From Chrysochromulina parva (lineage: Eukaryota; Haptophyta; Prymnesiales; Chrysochromulinaceae), in NCBI GenBank assembly GCA_002887195.1, contig PJAB01000180.1:1-35879 (forward strand): a stretch of 35,879 nt of DNA. The letters are read 5' to 3'. Shown piece by piece: positions 9,483 through 17,976 of the stretch. The stretch's first letter is position 1, and each line of letters opens with the position of its first letter. The notes beneath the pieces were generated by a model, which was not told where the DNA came from, did no database searches, and worked only from the letters and a program-made list of their open reading frames with translations. The position numbers were made by a program, and so were the translations under genes.

Positions 9483-9692
9483 GGGACCCAACTCTCGCGC
9501 GCCCTCGATTCGCCCGCAGATTCCACATGACTCAACTCATGAAAGTTTCGCCTCCAAAACTTTCGTGAGTTGTCAAAAGGACTCATTATTTTTCATTTTC
9601 GAGATCGCGAGAGACAACAAAAGACCAATCATCAGAAGGCACGTGCTTCGTGTTGCGGAGTTTGACGAAACCCCACTGAGATCGTCTTGTCA
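9483..9692. promoter_or_regulatory. Divergent promoter region with a long inverted repeat
   Basis: A 210-bp gap between two divergent ATGs. It is clearly AT-richer than the flanking genes, mainly from 9530 on. It carries TGACTCA at 9528-9534, a bZIP (AP-1/GCN4-type) consensus, overlapping the first arm of the inverted repeat at 9533-9572. Confidence 0.5.
9533..9572. repeat. Inverted repeat, 16-bp arms, 8-bp spacer
   Basis: Left arm CAACTCATGAAAGTTT (9533-9548) and right arm AAACTTTCGTGAGTTG (9557-9572) are reverse complements with a single mismatch, which would be a G-U wobble in RNA. The spacer is CGCCTCCA. It could be an operator for a dimeric factor or a hairpin in the 5' UTR of one neighbour. 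Confidence 0.85.
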
Positions 9693-10193
9693 ATGAAAAC
9701 TCCGATCACGATGCGCGTAACTCCGATCACGACGCTGCTGCTGCTGCTGCTGCTGCCAGCCGGCTGGGCTCTCACTCGCGTGCCACTGGGCGCAGCGGGC
9801 AGCGCGCGTGGGTGGTGCAGCACGGCGGAGCGCATGGCGCACCTGGCGGGTGCTGCACCCATGAGCGGCTCTCAGCGGGGGTGGGCGGCAGCTTGCACGC
9901 ACCGCAGTTCCCGCAACATTCGCTGCGGGCTCCTGTCGGGGCTCAAAGTGGATGGCGACGATGGTCCGATCCTGCAGCCGGGGCAAAAGGTGCGCGTCTC
10001 CAAGCAGGTCACATTTATGCACGTTCCCGGCCACAAAGATGGCTTTCAGGCGCAGGGCTCTGTGGGGATTGTGACGCGCGTGATCGACGAGTCGAACCTC
10101 TCGCCCAATCGAAAAGTCAAGATTCAATTCGAGGAGCCGAAGAAGTGGGCGGGGCACTTTGAGTCGTTTGAGCTCGAGGTCGTTGCCTCGTAG
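9693..10193 (+). CDS. Probable plastid ferredoxin-thioredoxin reductase variable (alpha) chain
   Basis: 166 residues from the ATG at 9693. Residues 1-26 form a clear signal peptide with a seven-leucine core encoded by a CTG run; residues about 27-90 are Arg/Ala/Ser-rich like a transit peptide. The conserved part, about 95-166, matches the SH3-like FeThRed_A fold: G-KVRVS at 98-103, the HVP motif at 110-112, a G-V-I-TRVI strand, S-N-KVKIQF at 137-146 and a terminal GHFESFELEVV. In plants, cyanobacteria and algae this small chain stabilises the catalytic FTR subunit, which passes electrons from ferredoxin to thioredoxin in the stroma. The bipartite presequence fits import into a complex plastid. 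The family call rests on motif spacing, not on overall identity; another SH3-like barrel protein remains possible. Confidence 0.6.
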   Translation: MKTPITMRVTPITTLLLLLLLPAGWALTRVPLGAAGSARGWCSTAERMAHLAGAAPMSGSQRGWAAACTHRSSRNIRCGLLSGLKVDGDDGPILQPGQKVRVSKQVTFMHVPGHKDGFQAQGSVGIVTRVIDESNLSPNRKVKIQFEEPKKWAGHFESFELEVVAS

Positions 10194-10852
10194 GAGCGTG
10201 CTGCCGATTGCGCATGCCCCCGCCAGCAGGCGCCACGCAGTGCATCGTGCACCGAGCACAAACTCACAATAATTGCTATGTGATCGCCATCACGTGAGCT
10301 CATCGGCTGTACAGAGCCGGTCGCACCTTCCGAACTGTCCACCCGTCGCCTGCGCGTCGCGTTGCAGCGGCGCACCACATATCGCCGCTGTGGGGCGCCG
10401 GGCCGGTCCGCAACGTCAACGGGGCGGGGACGATGCCGTAAGGTACATTGGGAGTTTGGCTCCGAATTGCGCAACGCCTCATGCCATGTTATGTAGCATG
10501 TGACATGCCGTGGCGGTGTTTACTTCTCAATATTAAGTAGCATCTCAAGTCAAACTCGACTCACAAGACCGAGCAGACCCGAGACACGCGCGCCGCGCGG
10601 CTGCGGGTCGCGCTAGGCACAGAGCACTGCGGAACGATGGCGCGCTCGCATCTCTCGCCGTGCCAGTAGCCGTCCCTATCACCTCATTGACGAATCGCGA
10701 CGGCTCTCTCATGGTTCATGTACGCGCGTGCCACGCGCCACGAGTGGAGAGGACGTTCAGCGGAGAAAAGCCCTGTGGCACCGAACCTGGCTCCGAACCG
10801 GCTCGACATCTTCCGCCTACCTAGCGTGCCCCTCCAGCCAGCAGAATAGCGC
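10194..10852. other. Convergent intergenic region
   Basis: About 660 bp between two 3' ends. Short open frames here have no domain and mostly non-ATG starts. An AT-rich stretch at about 10490-10560 is the only compositional feature. No gene, tRNA or repeat is supported. Confidence 0.5.
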
Positions 10853-13525
10853 TCACTCCGCTTCGCCCGCCGGCGCCGATTGTGCTGGAGACTTGCGCGC
10901 CAATTTGCCACGCTGCATCTTCTGAAGCTTAGCGGCGGCGGCGTCTAGCTCGGCGCGCTCCTCCGCCACTTGCCGCCGGGCGAGCTGCCCACGTCGCGCG
11001 GCCGCGAGCTTGGTGGCTGCGTCCTTGCGTTCGGCGACCTCCGCCTTCGCCGCCTGGCGCCCAACACGGCCGCGCGCAATGGCCTGCATCTTCACAGCGG
11101 CTTCGTCTTCGTCCATGACGCGCCTCCCCTCGGAGGCATGAGCTCGTGCTTTGAACAGCTCCAGGTCCGAGGTGGCCGTGAAATCAGACAGCTTCTCCTT
11201 CCCCTCTGCCTTGCGGAACGCCTCCGTGTTTGGCGTGAGGAAGTCCCTCTGGGCACGAGCGTCGCGGCCTCGTTTGATGGCCTGGATACGCGTCGCGGCG
11301 AGTTGACGCTGCGCCTCAAGCGCCTCCTCATGCTTCTGCTGCGCGAGGGCACCTCCACGCCCATGCGCCTCGACGAGGCCGACGGCGTCGGCCTTGACCT
11401 CGAGAGCGCGGCGCTTAATCGCGCGATCCTCCGCCAAGCCCGAAGAGCCGTACGTGAACGCCACATCGTTGCGCGCCTTGCGCCCGCGGGTGAGGGCCTG
11501 CACGCGGACGGCCGCCGCCTCGTGTTCCGCATCGTAGTCCACGGTCCACTTGACCGTCGTGGGAGCCGACGGCTTGATGACGACCTTCTTGGTGGCGACG
11601 GACTTGCGCGCGGCGCGGCCTCGCGTGAGCGCCTGCAGCTTGAGCGCAGCCTGAGCGCGCTCCTCTTCTTCCGCCGTGTCCGCCGAGGCGCCGATGCCGC
11701 CATCGTCCGTGCCAAGACGACCGCCGGCATCAAGGCTGGCGGCTGCGGCAGCCTTCGAAGGCTGGAACTCCTGCTTGGCCGGCAAGGGCAGCTTCAGCGC
11801 GTCGCAGAGGAACTCAGCCGCCTGGCAGAGGGCCTCGAGCGCCCGTGGCATGAGAGGGAAGAAGGTGTGCCATGCGTGGAGCACGCCATCCCAGAGCTGC
11901 ACGCGCACGTCGGCGCCGGCGCCCTTGGCGAGGCTCTCGAGCTCGTACGAGTCATCGACGAGCACCTCGGAGAGGCCGACCTGCACGAGCGTGGGTGGCA
12001 GACCGAGGAGAGAAGGGGACGAGCCGTGCACTGGCGACACCGCCGGATCAGATGCGGAGATGCCCGTCTCGCCGAGGTAGGCGCGCGAGATGCCCAGCAG
12101 CCGCTTGCGCTGCATCACTGGGTCGCGCGCCTCGTTCGCCACGTATGACTGGCCCGAGCAGGTCAGGTCAAGCCATGGCGAGGCGAGCACGATCGCCGCC
12201 GGCTCAATGAGCTTGCGGCTGCTTGTCTGGCGTGAAAGCATGGCGAGGGCGAGTGCGCCGCCAGACGACTCCGCGAAGAGCGCGAGCTGCTTGGGCGGCA
12301 CGCCTCCGCAGAGCGGCATCGAGCCGAGCGCGGCGTATGCGGCCGAGAGATCATCGAGCGCGGCCGGGTACGGGTGTTCAGGGGCGAGCCGTAGCGTGGG
12401 CGTCGCCACGGGTGCGCCCACGAGCTCAGATAGCTTGGCCGCGAGGTGGCGACCTGCGCGCGGCGAGCCGGTGACGAACATGCCACCGTGCACGAGCACG
12501 AGCAGCGTGGGCACGATGGGCGCCTCGCCGCTGCTGCTGCCGCCGCGCAGCAGCGCTGCCGCACGCGGGTGCGTCACTACCTCGGTGGACACGCCACCCG
12601 CATCGACCGTCTCGACGCGCACGTCAGCGGGAATCGGGTGCACGCCCTCCATGAGTGAATCGCGGGCGAGGCGCATCTCGGCGAGGGACGAGGAGGCACC
12701 ACGCATGTGGCGCGAGAGCAGGTCGAGCACCTGCAGCACCACCGCGTCCACGCCGCTACTCTTTGCCATCGCTCCACCCTTTTTGGATCCCGGCCGCGTG
12801 CCTGCCGAGGTCGAGGTTCGCTTGGCGATCGGCGCGAGCACTTTGCGACCGGTGCTGGCGCCATCCGGCGTTGAGCGAATGGCCGTGTCCGCTGTTGCCA
12901 GGCGCCCTGCCCCGCCCGTGGGCGACATGGGCCGCGGCAACGAGTGCGACGCGAGCCAAGCCCGTCTTTTATGGTCGTCCTTGTCGAGCTTGGTGATGTC
13001 GTAGGTGGGCTTGCACGTCTGGAGGCGCGCGACCAGCGCGCGATTCTCCACCTCGATGCGCAAGCGCTCGTTGCGGCGGAGCGACAGGTTGAGAGACGTT
13101 GGCTCCATCGCCGCGCCAAAGGCGGTCGTCTCGGCCGAGATCCAGTGGTCGATGACGGGCACCATGTTCGGCGTCAGGCGGATGCCGCCGGTCCAGTCGC
13201 GCGTTCCCACGGTCGGGTTGCGCGAGCGACGCAGGATCTTGGACAGCTTTTCGAGGAGCACGGTGTTTTCCAGCTCAATCTCAGCGAACCGCTCGTCCTG
13301 GATCTGAGCGCGCTTGAGGTTGGCGCGGACGTGGTTGTACATCGGCTGCTTCTGCTCTCGCACGCCGTTGCGCAGGCCACCCCAGCGCGTGTCCACCTGT
13401 GGACTCATCTCATACAGATTGCGCAGGTGCCGCCCGTGCGTCTCCTGCTGCGCGCGTGTGGCAACCGTCTGGTTGGAGATGGGCATCGTGGCCCCAATGC
13501 GCTTTGGAACGAACGCCTGCAACAT
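10853..13525 (-). CDS. CFAP97-domain / HSL-type alpha/beta hydrolase / six-IQ-motif fusion protein
   Basis: 890 residues from the ATG at 13525; the frame also has an ATG at 13666. Residues about 30-195 match the CFAP97 (Hemingway) ciliary domain: ERFAEIELEN-LLEKLSKI at 79-97, then R-N-RLRIEVEN-ALVARLQ and KP-YDITK-DKD near 150-183. Residues about 255-580 are a hormone-sensitive-lipase-type hydrolase: HGGMF at 346-350 for the oxyanion hole, nucleophile S420 in AESSGG, acid D524 or D525 in LVDDSYEL, base H550 in GVLHAW. The triad is complete, but the usual HGGG and GDSAGG motifs are altered. Residues 627-878 hold six IQ-like motifs of the form A-K-QA--RGR-AR, starting near 627, 672, 744, 810, 837 and 864, which bind calmodulin or centrin in other proteins. 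CFAP97 proteins act in cilia; a calcium-regulated esterase or lipase at the flagellum is my inference. Its continuity rests on one uninterrupted frame. Confidence 0.8.
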   Translation of the reverse strand: MLQAFVPKRIGATMPISNQTVATRAQQETHGRHLRNLYEMSPQVDTRWGGLRNGVREQKQPMYNHVRANLKRAQIQDERFAEIELENTVLLEKLSKILRRSRNPTVGTRDWTGGIRLTPNMVPVIDHWISAETTAFGAAMEPTSLNLSLRRNERLRIEVENRALVARLQTCKPTYDITKLDKDDHKRRAWLASHSLPRPMSPTGGAGRLATADTAIRSTPDGASTGRKVLAPIAKRTSTSAGTRPGSKKGGAMAKSSGVDAVVLQVLDLLSRHMRGASSSLAEMRLARDSLMEGVHPIPADVRVETVDAGGVSTEVVTHPRAAALLRGGSSSGEAPIVPTLLVLVHGGMFVTGSPRAGRHLAAKLSELVGAPVATPTLRLAPEHPYPAALDDLSAAYAALGSMPLCGGVPPKQLALFAESSGGALALAMLSRQTSSRKLIEPAAIVLASPWLDLTCSGQSYVANEARDPVMQRKRLLGISRAYLGETGISASDPAVSPVHGSSPSLLGLPPTLVQVGLSEVLVDDSYELESLAKGAGADVRVQLWDGVLHAWHTFFPLMPRALEALCQAAEFLCDALKLPLPAKQEFQPSKAAAAASLDAGGRLGTDDGGIGASADTAEEEERAQAALKLQALTRGRAARKSVATKKVVIKPSAPTTVKWTVDYDAEHEAAAVRVQALTRGRKARNDVAFTYGSSGLAEDRAIKRRALEVKADAVGLVEAHGRGGALAQQKHEEALEAQRQLAATRIQAIKRGRDARAQRDFLTPNTEAFRKAEGKEKLSDFTATSDLELFKARAHASEGRRVMDEDEAAVKMQAIARGRVGRQAAKAEVAERKDAATKLAAARRGQLARRQVAEERAELDAAAAKLQKMQRGKLARKSPAQSAPAGEAE

Positions 13526-13810
13526 GGATGGGAGGCAAATGTGTGAGCGCTGGGCGTACGAGCGCTGTGGGCAGCGTGCCGGCGAGCTCAGGCCGTGGTC
13601 TCTGGCGCGGCGCGCGCGTGTGCTCTCAGCGCGCAGGCGGCCGGCGAGCAAGTCCGAGCAAACCATTGTTGAAAGTCCCAACGACAATACTCAAAGCATG
13701 GTCGTCTCCAAATCCAAATGTCTATGGGCAACCCCTAATACCCTTGTACCGAACAAGTGTGATCTGTGCCGTTCTTCAATGTAAGAACTTGCGGGTTTCG
13801 CGCGGCGTCG
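13526..13810. promoter_or_regulatory. Divergent promoter region
   Basis: About 285 bp between the ATGs of the CFAP97-hydrolase fusion (minus) and COG2 (plus). The centre (13655-13790) is AT-richer than the genes. If the fusion starts at the upstream ATG at 13666 the gap shrinks to 144 bp. No known motif is evident. Confidence 0.4.
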
Positions 13811-16420
13811 ATGTCGGAGACTCCCTCAGAGGCGCTCCTGAGCGCGCTGAAGGCCGCGCCGAGCGCGGCCGCGTTCGTTCGGTCGATGCGCGAGACCGTG
13901 CCGCTCGAGACGATGAAGGCGTCGCTCTCCGAGCAGGAAAAGGTTCTCGGCGCCGCCCTTACCAACACGATGCAAGCCAATTTCCCGGCTCTGCACGAGG
14001 TCGTGCGCGAGGTTGGCACCGCGGAGGAGCGGCTGCGCAAGCTGTGCGACGCAATCGAAGTGAACCAGTCCAACGGTGCCGAGTTTGCGGGTAGCGTGCA
14101 GTCGCGGCTGTTCGAGTTCCAGGCGGCGATGGACGAGCGCGAGGCGCTCATCAAGCGCTCGAACGATGTGCGACTGCTGCGCCGGCTCATCGACGCGGTC
14201 AGCAACCTCGAGCACCTCAACAATGGCAGGGGCGCTGAGCCCGGCGAGAAGGACAAGGCCGCGCCGCCGCTGGTCGTCGTCAGCGCGCGCGCGCGGCGGC
14301 TCGTTCGCTCAAGCGGTGAGTACAGCCGGATCTGGGTGCTGCAGTCGCACGCGTCGCATCTGCCCGGTGCACAGCGGCTGCTCGAGCGCATCGCCATGGC
14401 GCGCACGATCTTCCTCGAGCAGCTGTGCGAGTGCCTCGGCCAAGCGCTCGAGATCGCGGAGATGGCGAGCGCGGCAGCTGCAGAGGGCAAAGGCGGGGAG
14501 GCCGATGGCGGCGCCGCCGAGGAGGAGCTCGCGCCCCCGACGCCGCCGCCGCTTTTCACGCCGCCGCCCGGGTTGGGCAGGCGCGACCGGCCGCCCCTCG
14601 ATGCACTCCCACGCTTGCCGTGGGAACCACCCCTGTCAGAACTCGCTGCCGACGGCGCCACATCCGACGCCGTGCCCGCCCCCGCCAGGGCCGGCGCTAA
14701 GAAGGACCGTCCAGAGAAGCTCTTGGACGATGTCCTATGGGCCTTTGGGCAGAGCGGTGCGGAGGACGAGGCAGGGCGTTGGGTGCGCGACTCCTGGGTG
14801 ACGCCGCGGCTGCTGCCGTCGCTCGAAGCGGCCGCTAGGTCTGGAGCGTCACTCGGCGACCTTGCCGACTCGATGGTGAGCTTCGTCAATGGCCCAGCCT
14901 TCGCGCCGCTCGCGCGTGCGGACGCGCGCGGTCGCCCGCCGCTGCACCTGGTGTGCGCGGGCGTGTGGGTCGCGTGGTGCCGCTTCGTAGGTGACAAGAT
15001 GGGCCACACCTTCGGCGCGGGCATCCCAGACACTTTCCACAACGCCTTTAGCGCGGTCGAGCGCGTGATCTGCGAGCTCGAGATTGCGGCGCTGCCGAAG
15101 CCTCGAATGCGACGCCACCTACGCATGCACGCTGCCACCGCCGCCGTCCGTAAGCGCTTCAACCTGCCGATCTACTACCAGCTGCGCGTCGTCGAGGTGA
15201 GCAAGCCGCTCGAGGCAGCGCTTGCCCCAGGTCCCATCCAGCGTAAGCAGCCGACGCCTGCGGAGGGCGCTGAGGGCGCCGAGGTGGGCGCTGAGGGCGC
15301 CGCCTTGGGCGCCGGCCCGCCGGCTTCGGTGGCTGGCGGAGGAGTCGTGGCAGGGTCTGGGCTGCCGCCCTCGCCGGAGCTCGCGACCATCCCGCCGGCG
15401 GCGCTCGTCACCGCCGTGCGTTACAGTTTGAGCTCGGAAGTCATCCTGCCTCCGTTGTGCGCACGCTTCTTGAAACTGACTCTGCAATGTGTCGCGCGCT
15501 TCGACCATTGGCTTGCCTCGATGCTCCCCTCCGAGGGCGGCGCCGCCCAGGCGGCCAGCGACAGGGGTGCCGCGGGCGCTGCCGCGGGCGCTCTGGCGGA
15601 CACCGAGGTTGCGTGTGCGCTCTACTTCGACGTGCAGAGTGTGCTGGCGTGGCTGGAAGCCCAAGTCGCGCCTCGGCTGCCTCGGTTGCTGCACCTGACG
15701 CCCGCGGCGGCGGCGGCACCCGCTTTGGTCGCATCGTCGCCGGCAGCCGAGCTGGGCTCGAACTCCCTCGAGGGAGTGACGAAACTCGAGGCGGATAAGG
15801 GAGTGACGAAACTCGAGGCGGAGTGTATCGGCGCGCTCGTCGAGGGAGTGACGAAACTCCGGGATAGTGCCCGCCGGCTTCGTGGGCAGCTGGTGACAGC
15901 TCAGGCAGCGGCGTGCGAGGCGCAGCTGGCGCCCGTCCGCGCCATCCCAGCCTCGTACCGTATGACGGGCAAGGGCATGCCCACACACCCCTCGTTTTTC
16001 GTCGCTCAAGTGCTCGGCCCTCTCCGGGGCTTTATGGGGGCGTCCGAGGCGCGGCTAGATGAGCCGGCACGCAGCGCGTGGGCAGTGGAAGTGGCCACCC
16101 TCGTCACCGAACAGTACTTCGCCATCGCGAGCAGCACGCTGGACACGGTGCGCAAAAATGAGCAGGCACTCTTGCGCTTGAACGCCAAGAAGCAGTCGGC
16201 CGGCGCCGGCGCGGCGGCCGGCGTGAGCGACTCATATAAGATCTGCGTGCAAATGTGCCTCGATGTGCAAGCTTACGGCGAGGAGCTCGCGGCCGTCGGA
16301 GTGCCGCCCCTCTCGCTCAGCGCCTTCGCAAAGCTGCAGGACGAGGTGCGCCCTCCAGACGATGGAACCGCCGCGCCACTAACGGATCCGGCAGAGGATG
16401 CAGGGACTCAAGGATCGTGA
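13811..16420 (+). CDS. COG2: Conserved oligomeric Golgi complex subunit 2
   Basis: 869 residues from the ATG at 13811. The upstream in-frame GTG at 13766 is not a credible eukaryotic start. The N-terminal 130 residues match COG2: FVRSM-ETVPLETM at about 22-35, a long helical stretch, then KRSNDVRLLRRLIDAVSNLEHL at about 117-138. The C-terminal DUF3510-like part has Q-LGPL-GFM, then VTEQYFAIASS-L-TV-KNEQALLRL, the signature of COG2 C-termini. COG2 is in lobe A of the COG tether, which captures vesicles in retrograde transport within the Golgi. The protein is longer than the roughly 740 residues of animal COG2 because of Ala/Pro/Gly-rich inserts (about 215-300, 475-530 and 655-700). The last carries the repeats at 15762-15859. 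No intron is needed. Confidence 0.85.
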   Translation: MSETPSEALLSALKAAPSAAAFVRSMRETVPLETMKASLSEQEKVLGAALTNTMQANFPALHEVVREVGTAEERLRKLCDAIEVNQSNGAEFAGSVQSRLFEFQAAMDEREALIKRSNDVRLLRRLIDAVSNLEHLNNGRGAEPGEKDKAAPPLVVVSARARRLVRSSGEYSRIWVLQSHASHLPGAQRLLERIAMARTIFLEQLCECLGQALEIAEMASAAAAEGKGGEADGGAAEEELAPPTPPPLFTPPPGLGRRDRPPLDALPRLPWEPPLSELAADGATSDAVPAPARAGAKKDRPEKLLDDVLWAFGQSGAEDEAGRWVRDSWVTPRLLPSLEAAARSGASLGDLADSMVSFVNGPAFAPLARADARGRPPLHLVCAGVWVAWCRFVGDKMGHTFGAGIPDTFHNAFSAVERVICELEIAALPKPRMRRHLRMHAATAAVRKRFNLPIYYQLRVVEVSKPLEAALAPGPIQRKQPTPAEGAEGAEVGAEGAALGAGPPASVAGGGVVAGSGLPPSPELATIPPAALVTAVRYSLSSEVILPPLCARFLKLTLQCVARFDHWLASMLPSEGGAAQAASDRGAAGAAAGALADTEVACALYFDVQSVLAWLEAQVAPRLPRLLHLTPAAAAAPALVASSPAAELGSNSLEGVTKLEADKGVTKLEAECIGALVEGVTKLRDSARRLRGQLVTAQAAACEAQLAPVRAIPASYRMTGKGMPTHPSFFVAQVLGPLRGFMGASEARLDEPARSAWAVEVATLVTEQYFAIASSTLDTVRKNEQALLRLNAKKQSAGAGAAAGVSDSYKICVQMCLDVQAYGEELAAVGVPPLSLSAFAKLQDEVRPPDDGTAAPLTDPAEDAGTQGS
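15762..15859 (+). repeat. Three in-frame copies of a 16-bp unit plus adjacent palindrome inside COG2
   Basis: GGGAGTGACGAAACTC occurs identically at 15772-15787, 15799-15814 and 15844-15859, and each copy encodes GVTKL. Spacings of 27 and 45 bp keep the reading frame. The first copy overlaps the 16-bp perfect palindrome ACTCCCTCGAGGGAGT at 15762-15777. The unit itself has complementary ends (GAGT...ACTC). Confidence 0.85.
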
Positions 16421-16571
16421 CCGTGAAGCGCGTAGACCGACGTTGCAAACTTGTCCGTCCTCGTCGTGGTTTGGACGAGGCGCGTGAAAACAAGGAATCT
16501 TTTCGTCGCACCTCAGCACACCTTCCTTCGAGGGCGCCCGGGATCTGTGCGAGAACCGACACATTCGTTAC

Positions 16572-17393
16572 ATGGTCGTCGTTCGTGCAGCGGCGCTACA
16601 TCCCAGCCACTCTCCTCGGGCGTGCATGGCCCGGACCTGCCGGCCGTCCTGCTCTCTCGAGTTCGTGGACGCCTACCAGCAGTTGCTCGACACTGCACCA
16701 TTTCCCACCAAAGCAATCACCCAGGGTGTCATTTGGGGTATGAGCGACATAACTGCGCAGGTGCAGGCCCGCGGAGCCTACAGCGCTCAGCGCACGCGCA
16801 ACTTTGCGTTGCAAGGTGTTGGATCCGGCGTCTTGTGGGCGCTGTATTATGACTGGGCTGACGCGGTCGTCTCCCCTGCACCGGGCGGACCTGTGGCTCA
16901 CACTGTCCTTTCCATCATGCTTGAGCAGTTTTCATGGTGCCCGCTCCTCTTTGCATTCTATCAGATCCCGTTCTCGGTATTACTCAACGGCGGGACTCTG
17001 ACCGACGTGCCCCCAGCCATTCAGCGCCAGCTCAACGGCCTTCTCGTCGAATATGCAAAAGTGTGGACGCCTGCCAACCTGATCATTTACAACGTCCCCT
17101 TGGAATGGCGCCTGTTGTCGTCCAATGTTGTCGACTTTGTGTGGGGCTACATTTCGTCGGGCTTCGCCGCGGAGGCGTGCGCGCCTGATGATGAGGCGTG
17201 CATCCTGGACGCGGAAGACGAGCTTTCGGGATTCGACGGAGCCAGGGATGCGCTTGTATCTCCTAGGGCTGTATCTCCGAGGGTCCAAACTGGAGTGGGC
17301 GTGCGACGCTATAACCTTGGACGTGGACTGCCGAGACTGCTTACCCGCCGCCTGAAATCCGCGGCCAACAGAGCATGGATCAAGGACGCGTGA
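16572..17393 (+). CDS. Mpv17/PMP22-family membrane protein
   Basis: 273 residues. The family body spans about 33-197: Y-QLLDTAPFPTKAITQGVIWG-SDITAQ at the start, four predicted helices, and the C-terminal signature VWTPANLIIYNVPLEWR----N-VDFVWGYIS at 164-195. The usual Asp-Gln of the third helix is Glu-Gln (118-119). Relatives sit in the inner mitochondrial or peroxisomal membrane and act as channels or in organelle homeostasis. The first about 30 residues are Arg/Ser/Cys-rich and could target to mitochondria or plastid. The last about 75 residues are not part of the family fold and start with an acidic patch (205-222). It follows COG2 on the same strand, 150 bp downstream, the only head-to-tail pair on the plus strand. 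Confidence 0.85.
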   Translation: MVVVRAAALHPSHSPRACMARTCRPSCSLEFVDAYQQLLDTAPFPTKAITQGVIWGMSDITAQVQARGAYSAQRTRNFALQGVGSGVLWALYYDWADAVVSPAPGGPVAHTVLSIMLEQFSWCPLLFAFYQIPFSVLLNGGTLTDVPPAIQRQLNGLLVEYAKVWTPANLIIYNVPLEWRLLSSNVVDFVWGYISSGFAAEACAPDDEACILDAEDELSGFDGARDALVSPRAVSPRVQTGVGVRRYNLGRGLPRLLTRRLKSAANRAWIKDA

Positions 17394-17976
17394 GCAGGCA
17401 CATCGTGGTGTGAAGAAGGGTACTTTTCACACGACCATGCGATGACTATGTGGACGAATAACGATGTACTCAATAACGCGCAGGCCCAGGGCCGCCCCGC
17501 TCGGTCCTCGGACTGTGCATCACGCCGTGATGCGTGTTCGAATTGAAATTCCCCGGCGCGCGCGAGGCGCGGGCGCGGGCGGGATGCGCGCGCCGCATCC
17601 GCCGGCGGCGGCGCCCATGCCGATGGGCCATGACGTGGCATGTGTGGTCGGCCCTCGGGCCCTGGCTTAAAATTAAGAGCTCCCGCTCCGACTGACGAAA
17701 GCATGTGCCGCTGCCGGCCGAGTCTCGCGAATCAGTCCGTATCTAAGCGTAACGTAATACGGTTTCGTAATAATGATACACCAACGGGCGACCGGTGGCG
17801 ATTGCTCCGCGGAGTGCATGGCCCCCTCGCCGCCGCGTCCTACCACATGGATTTTCTGATCAGAGCCATGCACTGTGCGCTCTGCAGCCAGGCGCAGCCA
17901 TGCTGAAGCCATGCTCCCTCCCCGGTGCACTCACTGCACCGCCACAATGCTCCCGCAGACCCTCACTCACAAGAGA
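17394..17976. other. Convergent intergenic region
   Basis: About 580 bp between the 3' ends of the Mpv17 gene and the giant gene. It contains a very GC-rich block (17555-17615, runs of GCGCG and GGCGG) and an AT-richer patch (17740-17785). No gene, tRNA or mobile element is supported. Confidence 0.5.

Noticed and set aside
10970..12148. 392-codon plus-strand open frame
   Set aside because: Shadow of the IQ-motif and hydrolase coding region on the other strand; no recognisable fold.
13735..15162. 475-codon minus-strand open frame over COG2
   Set aside because: Ser/Arg-rich shadow of the COG2 frame.
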